Of a stretch of 64,000 nt of DNA, positions 13,265-27,200 are shown one piece after another; within the stretch, counting starts at the first letter, position 1, and every line of letters starts with the position of its first letter. Both the position numbers and the translations under genes were made by a program. The stretch spans positions 124,001-188,000 of the forward strand of contig JAHQIW010004469.1 in NCBI GenBank assembly GCA_019055375.1, read 5' to 3'. This DNA is from Parelaphostrongylus tenuis. Taxonomy: Eukaryota; Nematoda; Chromadorea; Rhabditida; Metastrongylidae. The notes beneath the pieces were generated by a model. It made no database searches. It was not told where the DNA came from and worked only from the letters and a program-made list of their open reading frames with translations.

Positions 13265-13990
13265 TCCGTATCCATTTTCAGCCCTCTGGGAAAAGCGCGT
13301 TTCTTTCTTTTTGTAGAGATATAGTAAACCTCTCGATAGCTTGAATTTCGAGTATATCAACAATTTGCTTGGTTTTTCAGAAAAAATCTTTTCTCTCACC
13401 TTAGCAGTGAAAATAGAATTATGTTCCACATTCGAGCATTTTTCGCTGAACTCAGCTTTTCTTCGAGACTTTCAATCTATTCGATGAGACAAATCTCGGT
13501 GATTCCAATGCTATGCTTGGTTTTCAGAAAAGAAGTTCAGTGCGTTGTTGCATTCAAAGGAAGTTTGGGCTTCGTATTCAGCGCGCATTTCTTGTCAGCT
13601 AGAGTGTGTATCTTGTTTCAAAGTTCGATGGCTTGATGCCAGTTTCGAAATGCCACCCCATATACCGGAGCGAGAGCTGTGCTCCGCGTATGAAATGCAA
13701 TTCTATCTTTAGTGTTACAGCGGAGCAGTCATTACTAAAAACCAGGTGCACCATTGAAATTGCTGAGATTCAAGCTATCGAATGATTATTGAACGTCTAA
13801 GAGAAAAGCTTTCTCCAGCACAAATGTTTGGATGTGGAACACAATCTTATTTTTACTGTCAAAGCATAATAAAAAGGTTATTTCCAAAATAAAATACACC
13901 GTTCAAATTCTCGAAATTTGAGCTATCGAATGACTACTGAAACTCCAAAAAATACGAAAAGACGTTTTTTCCAAGGGGCTTAAAATTGTT
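13265..13990. mobile_element. Nonautonomous element with ~290-bp inverted arms
   Basis: The left arm (about 13270-13560) and right arm (about 13690-13985) are imperfect reverse complements over almost their whole length. Each arm carries two copies of a CGATAGCTTGAAT-like block and a GATAGAATT/TTCCACATTC-like block. The short loop encodes nothing recognisable. A structure that is nearly all inverted repeat suggests a fold-back or MITE-type DNA element. Confidence 0.68.
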
Positions 13991-16900
13991 GCGGATAGAG
14001 GAGAAGTTCCTTTTTCTGTATGAAGTCGTGCATTGGACTCAAATGTCAAAGAAAATGGTCTTTTAATCTTATCAATTTTTGGTCCAGTATCTACACCGAC
14101 TTGGCAATTTTTAAGATTTCTGACGATGTTTATTTATTTATCTCGACTTATCTTATGAGAGTTCTTTTCAACGCTAAACAGTTTCCTTCAAGAGGTCTCA
14201 GTAGCCACACAATATTAGCAAAAATTTTCTAATAGCCTTCAGGGACTTTTGTCGGTATATGTTGACAAACCGTGCTGGAAAACCATCGCTCAACCGTCCG
14301 TCATGTGAAACAGTTGATAGAACCAGTAGTGATTTAGGTATCTCGGATATGGAAGTGATCTTTTCATGATTGTATATTGGTCCAAAAAACCGGTTTGCTA
14401 ACGTTTCCCGTCTATTCGGCAAGCTGCGAAAATGCCGCAGTTCACCATGTTGTCACCTTTGAGCAGCATAGAAGGATAGCTGAGGCGATCGTAAACTCAA
14501 TTGGACGATGTTCCTTTTCAGCACATCCGTCACTTTAATTTAGACAGCTGATGTATGTAAACACTCACTCCAAGAACAGAGTACTCTACAATAATAGGAC
14601 TGTAGATTCCTTACTGAGGAGCTTCATCCACTTCACGAGCAAAGACAACCTTCAACTCCCGCACAGGTGCTGTCTCTTGACGAAAAGGTTTTTTATTTTA
14701 ACGTAAGGAAGAACTTTATTGTGCAATACGGTGTTTGAGTATTCAAATACTGAACTTCAATACTCCTCTATCACCGAGAAATCAACAACTCCTCTCCAGT
14801 CAACTGCACATTCATCATGACCTGATGTGTTTGTTATAAAAGTTTGTTAATTTTGAACATGAGTCTATTCATGCCTTGAGTTCTTATAGCTTTGTCTTTA
14901 TAATCACTTTTGGCTTTTTGCTGAATGACTATTTTTTGTATTCTTGAGCAAATTTGAACGTTGAACTTTGGTGTCGTTGACTGACCGTGAGTTATTAGCT
15001 AGACATGCATGGATTCCCTTAGGTGATTTTGATCAAACTCATGTTGCATTCTCTGGGCAATGATCAACGCCAAACGCTTTATTGTTTTCATCTTTGTCTA
15101 TTCACGGTGGTTGTGAGTGCATAGAAGCTTCGATAAACTGAAGAATAAGAGTTAATGACAATTTTCAGTAGTCTTTAGGAATCAGGATTAGTCCCTATGG
15201 CGATTTTTTAGAGAATTCAGATTTTTCGGGGAAAAGGCAAAGAGAAGTAGAAAGAAACCTAATTTTTGTACCTACTAGTGTAGTTTTCTTCATTTTCGCT
15301 TTCCATCAGTTCTAATCCACTATACTACCTTTGTTCCCCAATATGAGAAGACTAGAAAACTATACGTTTGCATATTGTTTTACACCCACCAAATTCCTCC
15401 AATATGGTTTAAAGTCGATGTCTACTCTACTTTATTCGTCATTAACTCATTGGCGACCGTGTGGAGTCTAAGGATCTCGTAGCTGCACTAATTAATTCTC
15501 CTTGAAACTATGTTGTTCAAAGCTCATTAGGCCTTTCTAGGCTTTTTCTTGTGTTTTTAGAACCAGTGAATAGAACGGCGATTTCAAGAAGTTTCGTCGC
15601 CGCGCTAGAACTGATTATTCGATACTAAATCCATACTCATGCATATTCATGCGCGAGGCTACTACGCTATGATTAGTTGATCCCTAGTGAGTTTAATTTT
15701 CCCTCTGAAGTCTATTTTAAGGGAACTGGTTTGTACAGTTAATGAATTTTGCTGATAGCTAGGCGTAGGATTGGAGTAGAATACTATCAGTAGATTAAAT
15801 TTGATCAATAATCTTTATTTCCCATATTGATACTGTTTTGTCGAACGGACAACGCCTTTCTATCGCCTACCACTGTTATTCGTTTTCTCGCATTGAGGAG
15901 ATAGGAGATCGTGCAATGGCGGTGAGATATCGCCTGGCGAGGCCCTACTGGTTTTATGCTTTTGCCAAGATGGCCCAAGCGGTTGTCGTTCACGAAAGGT
16001 TCAGAAAGCCCTTTCATCACACTATTTAAAATAAATTTTTTATGAGCAGTAAGCAGAGAATCTACATTGTTAAGTGAAATGGTGAGGGTACAGGGCACTT
16101 TTTGGAGACAGCAGAGTCGATGGTGTCCTTCGCGATGTTGATGATATACGTTCTACAGCAAGAATTGATTGTAGAGAGTGTATTTTTAAAATTTTGTCAA
16201 CTGTAGTCCGTGTTCTGTTGAAGTTTATTGAAATCAGAAGACAATTTTTGGAGCAGACACAGTATTCCATAATATCAAGTGGAATTTTAGGCGTTCATTG
16301 CTGGTCATGTCCAGCTTACCAGAGCCGTGCCGTTTTTTTTCTATGTAATCAAACATTGCACAACTACCATAATCTATATTAGTTCTCATTAAAGATACTT
16401 ATTGATTTATCTATGCTGTGCACGTTGATAAAGCAACATTTTGGAAGTTGTAGTGGTAATAAGAAGATTTTGTACTCAAAAACTGCAAACAACTTCATCA
16501 ACTCTATAGGATCCGCTTCAAGCTGCTTGAATAACAGTTAATTTGAAAGGGCATTCAGAAAACGGTGAAAAAACGGGTGTCTGGGAAAGGCTTTCATCAA
16601 ACTTTGAACGGAAGGATTGCAGTTTGAGAATTTTTTGAAGTTTAGGTACAAAGTTGCATGCCTTTTCTGCTTCTAATATGTTTAAACTAGGCGCGACTTA
16701 GACCAACTTGTCTAGAGATTTCCTTACGAAAATGAACATTTACTGAAGAATTTTGTCTATCCGTCTTTAATTTCAAGGTACTTGTGCCCTTTGACTTTCA
16801 TTAATTGTTTTCTTTGCTATATTTCTATTGATTTTTGCCCTGTTCCCTTAAAACGAGGAAGTTCAACTGAGTGTTTCTAGTCGAACAATAGCTAATAATC

Positions 16901-17527
16901 AGCTATCTGCCTATGAGAGTCCACTATTTTGGCGAAATCCATTTTCCATTATATAAAGATGGATCTGTTTTGGTGTGAAGCCACAAATCTTACTTGTCAA
17001 GTCTACTAACGTCACGGTTCGTCGTAATTCAATTTGAACATTGCGAATGATGATTGCACTGACTCTTCGATAGGAGCACTACAACTCAGTATAGTTTTCA
17101 TCATGTCCTTAGCTTTGGAGTGAGTATGTTTATAAATCGGTCGTTGTGGTGTTTCTTTTCGGTCGTGAAATGAATGAATGTCAAATTTTTATAATCAACT
17201 AGTGATGTGATTATCTTCACTGTGTTCGTTCTTTTGTGATGATTCTTAGTCTCCGACGATTTTGAAAAATTCACTTTGAGACAATTGTTTCGACCAAACA
17301 TACGAGAAGCTGCAGATGGCAGCATGTGCCAGGAAGCATCATTAAGCGATACTCAGCGGGGCGGAGTCAGCTTGGACAAGTGTGACGATCATTCGCATGG
17401 CAGTGGCACAGCATGTCTACCTAAACACGCATTCTCGGCTACTCGACCTTTCTCATCCTATATTCACTCCTATAGATGCACCTCGTACCGTAACTTATTC
17501 TCACGAATCACCACTACCACAATATCC
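13991..17527. other. Upstream region of the guanylyl cyclase gene; nothing else recognised
   Basis: About 3.5 kb with no recognised exon or transposon. A SINE-tail scrap (GATCAACGCCAAACGCTTT) lies near 15063. The cyclase frame is open upstream to an ATG at 17276, but that extension looks unlike a signal peptide. A possible 5' splice or trans-splice acceptor (ATTCTTAG) lies at about 17241-17248. No core promoter could be assigned. Confidence 0.4.
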
Positions 17528-18243
17528 ATGGTGTATGGGCGTATGCTGATCATACTGCATTTTCAACTCGTCACGGCACAGTATTCGCCACGATATCCTA
17601 TAAACATTGTGGTTGGACTGCCGAAGGATGAAGGTCACGTGTTCAAGAATCCATTCAAACTCACGCTGGCCAAAGGTCGGCCGGTGTTCGACGTGGCCGT
17701 CGAGGACGTGTATCGTAAGCACCAGTTGATGCCACTCGGATCGTTACGGGTAGTTTATGAGGACACCCAGCTCAGCGATGCAATCGCACCGCAACGAATG
17801 GTAGAACACTACTGCAATCGTTCAGTGGACGCAGTAATGGGCATGGCATATGTATACGCACTGGCACCGGTCGCACGAATGTCCGCTTTATGGCAGAACG
17901 GTGTGCCGGTGTTCACGACATCCGGACTTGTAGATGAACTGGGTGATCGAAAAGAGTTCCCACTTCTCACTCGTATGATGGGTACCTACAGGACGTTAGG
18001 GAATCTGATGTATGAGATCGCTCTCTCGCTCAATTGGCATCATTTCTACTTTGTTTTCAACGACGAAGCTGGCATTGAGGGCGGTAAAGGGCTTCCGCGA
18101 TCTGAATGCTATTTTTCGTTTGAATGCTATTCGTAATCGCATTCAAAGGGAATTTATTTGGCATGTAGACATGTTCTCAACAAAAAATGCAACTCGTGAA
18201 AAATACTCTGACCTGCTGAAGAAGGTTTCCATGTTGAGTAATA
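17528..18243 (+). CDS. gcy-28: gcy-28-like exon 1: signal peptide and ANF-receptor N-terminus
   Basis: I chose the ATG at 17528 because it is followed by a hydrophobic signal segment ([13 protein letters not shown]). The ATG at 17276 would add 84 residues with no signal character. The ligand-domain sequence includes [38 protein letters not shown], and VPVFTTSG followed by [11 protein letters not shown], typical of NPR-class receptors. A 1-nt insertion near 18119 shifts the frame after residue 197, and homologous sequence ([12 protein letters not shown]) resumes in another frame. The donor GTAAGT follows at 18244. Confidence 0.88.
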
Positions 18244-21200
18244 GTAAGTTTCTGCTATTTTTCATAACCATTGTTGTTTATATAGAGCGAAAGGTATCTT
18301 AATTGCATGCGGCGTGGTATTCTGTCTGCATTGAATTCCATTTCTTTCATTACGCTATAAAATTCACACAATCACATTTTGTTGTTTTAAATGACGATGA
18401 ACGAAGAAATCATGAAGCCAATTTGACGGCTTTTTACAGTGCGGACCGTTTCCGTAAATTTCTATAAATGTTCCTTCGAATGTTTTTTTTTCGAATTTTG
18501 ATCCTTAAATTGTTGTTCAGTAGATAGTTTCTTCGTACCGTATCTCTTAAAACTCTGAACAATCAACATAAGTCATAATTTAATAAACCTCATAAGTTCT
18601 TACAAAATTTCTTTCATTGATTTTCTTCTTAGTTAACCGTTGATCAGTTAAATTGTAATGCTTATTCCTTTCAACATCACGTGACTAAAGTTTCTTTTTG
18701 TGTTCTTATATTCTAACCTTATTTTCTGAGCACTAGAATTTCTACACAAGTAACTTCTCTTAACTTCAGCTAAATGGTTTTTTATGACACAGGCGATTCA
18801 ATTACGCATAAATGTCGGCTGCGGGGAAAAATTAGGTTCTGAAAAGTATTACATCCTCCATTGCTAACTTAGACGGTTCTTCTTTTTTTGAAAGTGCACG
18901 AAATGTTTGCCGTTATGATAGCCATTGAGTTGCTTGAAGAATTGCATTAGCGGAAATGTGTGCAGTTGAAATTCTGTTTTTGGACTGAAAACATAGTTCG
19001 AAGTTCTTTGATGTTTTTCTGAACAAGAAAGCTTTTCAGTTTCTAGTGATGCTCTCATTTCCCCACGACGCAACAAATTAACGCAAATTACGCCATTCAA
19101 GAATAGCTGTGGTCCATCATTTTGTTTGCAGCTTTTGTCTTTTTGCCGAATGAATGCTTTGGTAAACTGAAACTATGTTCACTCTGGTAAATGAATCGAT
19201 TCAGAAACATCCGCACCAAGTGCTTCAACTAACAGGCTGCTTTATGCTACGATGGTTCTAATGAATACGTCTTCCATAATGCTTTACATGACTCGAAAGT
19301 CTTCATGGAATGTCAAGCAATTCTTAATAAACGTCAATCCGTTAGAAGCGGCTGGCCAGCGCAATGGCTGTTCGATTCTCTTGTCATCCATGCGAAAGAC
19401 GCGACGATGTCTCCGATGTCTGTTTCTGTCATGAGCCCGCTGAAACCAAAAGCAGAATACATGCGCTTTATAATCCGAGTTTATATCTTCGAGTAAAATA
19501 ATAAAGTTAGACTAAATCTCTCGTTGATGTCGATACCTTCTCAATTGATCTATAACTGTTGGCTTTTCCGGAAATTAAAGTCGACGCATATTATCAGGAT
19601 CGCAGTTTGCACCTCAGAATGAACTTTATTAGTTGGAAAAGAAGTGGCTAGAATTGACACATATTTACCAACGAGAAAAAGTGTATTCATAGCGATCGCT
19701 CAGACTTCTAGACTTCTAAAGGAGGTAATTTCGGTGAAAATTTTTTTGATCTGAACATGAGTTTTGAAACATTTTTCGCGCAAGAAACTAACGAGGTGCA
19801 CGATGAATACTAGACACTAGGTGAGAGGTCCTGCAAGTCTTTGGAAGTTTTGCAATAATTTTTAATAATAATGTTTTGTAGTTTTGTAATCCCAAGGTTA
19901 AGTAGACCGGCTTCAACTTTTTCAGCGTAATTGGTGCAACGTGTTGCCTTTTTGTACGTCGCCTATTAGTCTCGACAGCTTTCTCGATTTTGGAACGTTT
20001 ATTAGATGTTCCGAAAGAGTTGAGATGCTTGTACCAAGTTCTTATGCAAGTTGTTGAACATCATATGCGTTTGCTTGCTTCAGTCAAAGCCTTTAATTCA
20101 TCGTCATCCACAGCAGACGTTTATTTATGACCTCCCCTATCTTTGAGATCTAGTTGACCGTGACGAAGTTTTCTTAAGTAACTTGCATCCCCTGTTCGAT
20201 CACACTTTTTTGGCCTCACAACCATTAAATGTTTCAAGTTATTGAGCTGCACTACATTCGAAGTCAAGTCCTGAAAGCTGATTTGTCAAAATTCCTGTTT
20301 TGGAATGTGAAATTTATGCTTCGAAATTTGTCCAATTTCTACAGTGTTCCAACCATACGGAGCGGAAGTGCACAGGATGAGCTTTGTAATAGTACATGAT
20401 TGTAGAATACATTGTTCGAAGAAAAAATCACTAGCACATATGCAAGGAAGAGGAAAGTAAAATTCGGACATCATTTTCTAGGCAACCCCATATTCATCAA
20501 CTAGAAAAGGGTCCGTGAAGCGCAGGGGTAGAGGTGTCCTCCATTATACACTGGATCAGTGGTTGGTGGTATTCTATGTGCTATTCAAAACTATATTCCT
20601 CCTCAGCAAACTGACACCAAACTTATCTCCGAGAATGTGATTGCGGCTTGACACAACGGGAGACCATCATACGTCACTGCATATCACAGATATGTTTTCC
20701 ACTCATCCATATGTTTCACGAGTCGAATGCACAGTTCATTTCAGAGGAAGTAATCAACGTCGAGTATCTTATCCGCTGTGCTTGTAATCGAAGAGAATAG
20801 ATAGCATTGTTCCACGCCAAATTCTAGATTATTGGGCTCTTCTTTCTAAAACTTACATATTGTGCAACACTCTTTGCCCCAATTCTTTAGATGATAGAAT
20901 TCTCTTCTCAGAAAGTTTCTTTTTTATTTCTTCCTAGACTAACATCTTTTGTTGCTTGCTTTCTGACTACGCTTCCTGTCTTTACGTTCGCATACATTTT
21001 TGTTCTTCCAAAACGATGTTTTCGTCAGTAACTTATTTTATTTTCTCGTTCGAATGACTCTCTCTTACGTGTAGTGTGGATCCCAGCACCATATTTAGTT
21101 CGTCCTTCATCAACACCTTTGAATGCCAGCTCCTTGGAGCGTTCTCAAGCTTTAACTACGGGCACTCGCTTGTTTATGGATAAATGGCAGCTTTTCCCAG

Positions 21201-24200
21201 GCATGGGCACCATGGTTCTAATCCACAAGGGATGAAAATTGTCGATTTTCCCACAGTGGGATCAAACCAGTGAGCATTTATCTACTTCGAGGCATCTCCA
21301 GTCACTATACTATGCTTGACCTATATTTTACCGTATTCTACTATTTCTTCCGATCTCATCGTGATACATGTAAACCTGATGCGACTTGAAACACAATCAA
21401 AAATTCACAATTTCTCAGATAATCAGTGTGCGTTGCACTCGATAACTGAATATCAGTATGCGAGCTACTCATCCATTACATCCGACATCAAATTGGCGAT
21501 CTTTTGCAAAAAATTCCATCTTATAGCAAGTCAGTGGTACTTTTTTCGGATGGTTCACGCTAATAGTGAATAGTGAATCTGACGGTGACATACTCAGCCA
21601 TCACAGTGCATCTGCCCTAGTCCACTATATAATCTTCTTTCTCTATCATATGTTCATAGAACGCATTTGATTAACCCACATCACTGATTTAAAGGTTTTG
21701 TTATTCGTTGTGGACCCTGCTTCTAAAATACGATGCTATCTTATTTCCGGCAATTTAGCCATTGCTAGTCAAATGTGAGTAGGTTCGAGTGACAAAAAAC
21801 GTTGAACCCTAGTACTAAACAAGCATCGTTGGCGTCTAGTGTTGCGTATTGGTCAGAAGCGCCTTATCGAGTACTTTTTAGGTCGTTACCTACCTGACGA
21901 TGTTATGATTAGGCGATACATCCGCTTGCTCTCTAATACTACCGTGTTTGACCGATTTTTTTTGTCTACGTTGTTCTATTGAGTTGATGTAACTGCCACT
22001 TGATTGTTGAGTGTTTGTTACACTTTCTTTACAAGAAAAGTTTATTTTTTCTCAAATGAGGGTAGCTTCACTTACTCATGCTGAATCTTTGAATGGGAGA
22101 TTTTTTGTGCTTTGATGCTGATGCTTGATTTACAGAATATTTTTTATAAAGCTTCAACCTAAACTCTAACTTGGATTATTAAGGAAGTGTTGAATTTCCT
22201 CAAATGACTTAAGGAGTTCAAGTGCAGCTTAGAGATTGGTTAGGTGAACTTCATTTCTTTAGAAACATTGAGCAACTCACATATAGCTAAAATCAAAGCT
22301 CTAATCAGGTTGTTTCGCATTCCTTATCACGTTGAAATATCTGGCTTTTGATGTCATGCACTTTTTTGGACATTCTGCTCAAATTCTTTTTTCTATTTCA
22401 TAACAACTGATTTTTGTTCTCATCGTCTGCATTCTTTCTTCGCTTGTCCTTCATCTTTCTATCGCTTTCTGCTTTCTTCTTTTTCTTTCTCTACGATTTT
22501 TTTTTCATTCAAACATAATAGAAGCCGCTTGCTCAGTTTAGGAGGAGGTGACTTTTAGTTGTTGTTGCTTAAACTTTCTCGCTGTCGGCTTGCCTTCAGC
22601 ACTTGTCGTAACATTGAGTCGTGCCATTATGTGATTTGCTTGAGCACACAACTGAAAATTTCCTGTGACTTACTGGACGAGCTCCGATCCTTAATTGGAT
22701 GCTGCGGCACGAAGTGTGTAGAGGAGAAAACTTTGGTCACATTACATTTTCCCAATGTTTCATAGCTACTCTCCTCTTCACCGGGGTATGCGGTTTATGC
22801 AAAATGTAAAGAAAAATTCTGAACTATCGTTTTATTTTATAATTACATTCAACAAGATCTGTCGTTCAATTCGTTATTAATAAAGAAGCAGTTGTTGTGA
22901 AAGTCACTCTTGCCTTCTCTTCACATCGACGAGCATTTATACGTCTGCAAAATTCCTGCAAAACTTTGCACAGCATCTTTTGTGATCAGTAAAGAATTTC
23001 ATTGTATATTCATGGGCATGTGCTCAACTGCAATACGTTTGAACCATGGACGAGAGAGAATTGATGTCGGTAAGTTTGGGATGACAGGTGATCAGCTAAA
23101 CTCGAATGCTAAACTGATACTGGCTAGTAAAGTACGGCGGTGTCTCGTAGCACACTCATTACGAAGATCTTTATAAAACTCGACAAAGAAGCTGTGTGAA
23201 TCGTATTAATATCCGCGGATGTCGCAGCTCTTTCCTTCACATTGCAAAACATAATTATAGCGCAATCAATATGTATGCTTTCCACGGGCTTAGAAAACCT
23301 AGATTATATCAGAACTCACTCAGCACTGGATAATTTGCTTAGTCTAGCCTTGCAATCTTCCGTAATTGCATTATAAGGAACAAGTTACTGTGACTGACTA
23401 TTTTGAGCAAAAGATTAATCATATGGATCGAGATTGATCTACCAAATAGTGGCTCTGCACTACCATGTACCTTGAAACCACATGTTAGTTATAATCAGCA
23501 GTCGACTTGCAATTCAAGTTGTTATTCAGGAAATTCTGCTACCGTCTATAGTTTGAAGTGAACGTGAACTCATAGTCGATGACTTTTTACGAGAAAATGG
23601 CCTTGGCATTATAGATTCTCGCTAAATGAGACCAGTTGTTAGGTTGCAAGAGTGAGTGTAATTGTTCTATTTGGGTTGCCTTCCAAGAACTTAAGAAAGC
23701 ATAGATATATATCGAGTTTTTGTGTTCCACTACGCACAATCCGAATGTCTCCCGTTTAGTTAATGTGATATCAAATCAGAAACGCTATGAAGTTGTAAGT
23801 ACTAAATATTTCCATCCATTCAATAGCTTGAAGACACACGAGTAGAATCTACGTTCTACCATGTCATGCGTCAGAGTTACCTACGAGGTTTTACTTACAC
23901 CATACACGCAGGGATCCCCACCCCTCTTGCGCAAATCTTTCATTTCTGTTGTCTTTGACAAAATGAGGCACATGAATTTTTTGCCAGACTATTCCTGTCG
24001 ATGCTTCGCCTTTGATTGGTTTTGAATAGAAATATTTATTTTTATTCCACTGAGAGATCTTCATAAGTTGGTGGATTCTAGTGACCACATTATAACACTG
24101 AAAAAATCCTTTTCAGTTATTATAGAATGCTAAATGATCTCGATAATAATATGAGGGTTACATTATATATCTGAATAAGCCTTTGAATATCGCCAAAAAG

Positions 24201-27200
24201 AATGGAGAAATTTCCTTCTAGTGAAATGTCAACCAGAAGTTGCTGTCTGAGCACGAACAAAACGTCAGCTTCGCTCATTGATCGTGTCTAGTTCTATTCA
24301 GAACGGTGTCATTCTAAGTATTCGTTTGAGAACATGAATGCTGTTGTGATTCAAAACTGAGTGCATATAGCAATTTGGAATTCTGTGTCTTAGCTGATCG
24401 AGGATACCGTATGTAGTGTGTTCCGTAGAGTTTTTAATGAAAATTAGGAATGATGTGGACTGATGAGAATAGTCACTATACTATTAAAATTCAGAAATGA
24501 AATTCGCTTTCGATGTAGCGTAGACTAATAGAACGTTTGGTGAATGATATGCCTTCTCTATGTTCATTCTTATATGTATATTTTCTTCTAGAGCAACACG
24601 ATGTTGTGAGTAACAAAATTGAATCAGTACTGTTTGACATTTTGGCTGGGCCAGTTGACGCTCAATCTGATCAGCCAAACATCAATATAACCTTTATAAG
24701 AGCTATATACCTCAAATTCAACTGGATAAAAGCAACCTCTTTCGAAGCTTATCGTTCTGTTTTTTTGTAGGTGTTCTGACGAATAAGAAGGGGTGAGGAA
24801 TTCGCCTGGTTTAGGTCAAAAATCAGCCTGAACTGCGAGACGAAGTCATACGTGATTAAAGGCATTACTTCCTGTTGTTCATTTCAAATGTTTCCGAATT
24901 TATCGAAAGTGTCCCGAGTTTTTGCGTGCCTATGTGCCAAGGGAAACCTGTGCGATGGTGGTGACTTTTGCTTCAAAATCCTTTCCATTACATCTGTCTG
25001 CCCTTTTTTGCCTAATGAAGCGTATTTTTCAACTTAGTTATCTACATATCCATTCAACACTACTAAGATTGATGAAAAGTCGGTTCAGAAAATTATTTTC
25101 AAGTTGCTTTTAGCTGTCAATACAACTTCCCTTTCATTGCCTATCTAAGTGCACTTTTTCTACGGCTTATATAAATAATTTCGTATGATGTCAATTCCTT
25201 GAAGTAGCACAAAGAGAAGTGAACATAATTATGTGAAGCAGCTAGCACAACTATAACATCAGTTTTTTTCTTCAAAAGAGCGGGATTTCAGTCAACTAAA
25301 TCATTTCTTCGGTGAATTTTATCTCAAACAAAAAAGTATATTAAAATCAAATTTAGTCGTTAATAATCATATTTCACGAGCGCATGTGGCGCAGTGGTTA
25401 GAGGTGCTGCGCGTCGCACACGAGGTCAATGGTTCGATCTCGCGCTCATGGTTCACCAAGCCATCCATCCCTCCGGGGTCGGTAAAATTGGTACCAGATA
25501 GGTCTCAGACTTGTCTGGGAGGATAAGCAGCACTGACTCGGTTCAGCGGGAGGCCACCGCGAGTCATTGTAAAGGCCAGATATGCATTCAATCACCTCAA
25601 AACGAAGTTAAAAATTGAAGTCGAATGCATGGCGCATCCCTCAGGGATTGATCAACGCCGAGAGCTTTATCCTTTTTATCCTTAATCATATTTCAAGCCG
25701 AAACTATTTGTAGTAGAAGAGCAGCATCAAGCAGCTGTTGTGCACTTGCTTCTCTATAGATTCCGTAAGTTTTGTAACCATCAACAATGATTATTATGAA
25801 GAATGCTTTGTTTATAGTAGAAGATTCGGAATCTGGTTATGAGGAACTTGTCGTCATAAAATCGTGCTTATCCTTTCGAAATGTTCCAGATTTGGGTGAT
25901 TTTATTCATTCTGGTGTGATGAATTCTCGTTACTGAGTGAGTAGTGGTCAATGTGTGCTTGAGCGAGATTTTTGCCCCGTGGTAATCATCCGAGCGTTTG
26001 CTAACAAAATGACGACTCCGCGTCAACAAAGAACTGGATGGTGGATTTTTTCAACTTTTCGATCGCGAAAGAAATGAATGACAGCTAGTGCCACCTTACA
26101 TTTCACCCTTGTTAATTAACCGTTTCAAAAGCTCTCGAGTGTGAGACATATATTTTTACAGCAGTTTTTTCCTAGAACAAAAAAAAAATGAAATAGAGTT
26201 CATTTCATAGCATTTTTATGTCTGGACTGAAATTTTGTTTCGCTATTTTCCAGTTCAACGGTTCTTACGACTCTGTGCATTAACCTAGCTTTTTCTATAC
26301 ATTTTCAACATAGTCGTTGCATAGTTTTCTATTTACACGGCTCGTCATCAAAATTGATCGTGGATCTCAGCACATCGTGGATTCTATTCGTTTCCTCGCA
26401 TCCGTTCTCCACAATAGTCTTCGAAACAATTCACGCATTGCTCCGACTGCTGCTCAAGGGTTTCGATGGTAGTTGAAGCAACTCTCCCTGTAATCCTTGA
26501 AGGTGGTTGGGTTAAGGTGTTCGTTAACTGCAAGGTACTGCCGTTGATAGGAACGACGGCGCGTTGAGTATTCGCGCGACAATCGGCGCGATTGACCTGC
26601 AAATGAGGCGGTTATTATAACTGTTTTGTAGTTTCGTAATGAAATACAGGAGTTTTATCGTCAGTAAAAGCGATCTGTGATCAATAGAAAATGGATGTCA
26701 CTGAAGAAATGAATAGGTTTTTTTTAACCCATATACCGAGTTCAGTATTTTTTTTTAGCAATTCTCAAGCTATCGAATCACTCCATAAATGCAAACAAAT
26801 TACGAAAAAATTGTTTCATTTAGCTAGAAGTATGTTCTTATCTGCAACGATCGTATTGTCTTGTTGAAACATCGTGTTTTCAGGACGGATGGGCGCTGTT
26901 TTTTTCTTTGAAAAAATTTTGTGGATGTCTCTACATTGATATTTCATTATTGAGTAATGTTGATGTTCTCTTATATCTCAATTTACCAAGCAGATTCCCC
27001 TGTCTCCATTGCGGTGCCCGCTTATACTAATTCGTCCATAGATGCGATGTCGCGATTAGAGTTGGTGAGCGAGACGTAACGCCGCGCGGCATCGTACAAA
27101 ATGTACCGGTTGTACCTAAAGTGTTGAGACTTTCGTAATTGATTGTAAGGGAATATTGTGAAGGCATTGAATCGGCGCCTTGCTTATTACTTTACTTCCT

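Noticed and set aside
1..17275. Numerous 60-100-codon frames in the first 17 kb
   Set aside because: None has a recognisable domain, exon-like composition or consistent splice sites. The only coding-like pieces are mariner remnants.
17276..17527. Upstream ATG at 17276 as the cyclase start
   Set aside because: The extra 84 residues show no signal peptide, whereas the ATG at 17528 is immediately followed by one.
18082..18125. A tiny intron explaining the exon 1 frame change
   Set aside because: Only a few dozen bases are available and there is no acceptor. The similarity continues without a gap, so a single-base insertion is simpler.
25381..25450. A functional tRNA gene
   Set aside because: The tRNA-like head is followed by a long non-tRNA body and a tail flanked by a target duplication, which identifies a SINE.
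27028..27112. A minus-strand protein-like stretch ([18 protein letters not shown])
   Set aside because: Short, without a clear acceptor or neighbouring exons. It could be part of an unidentified repeat.
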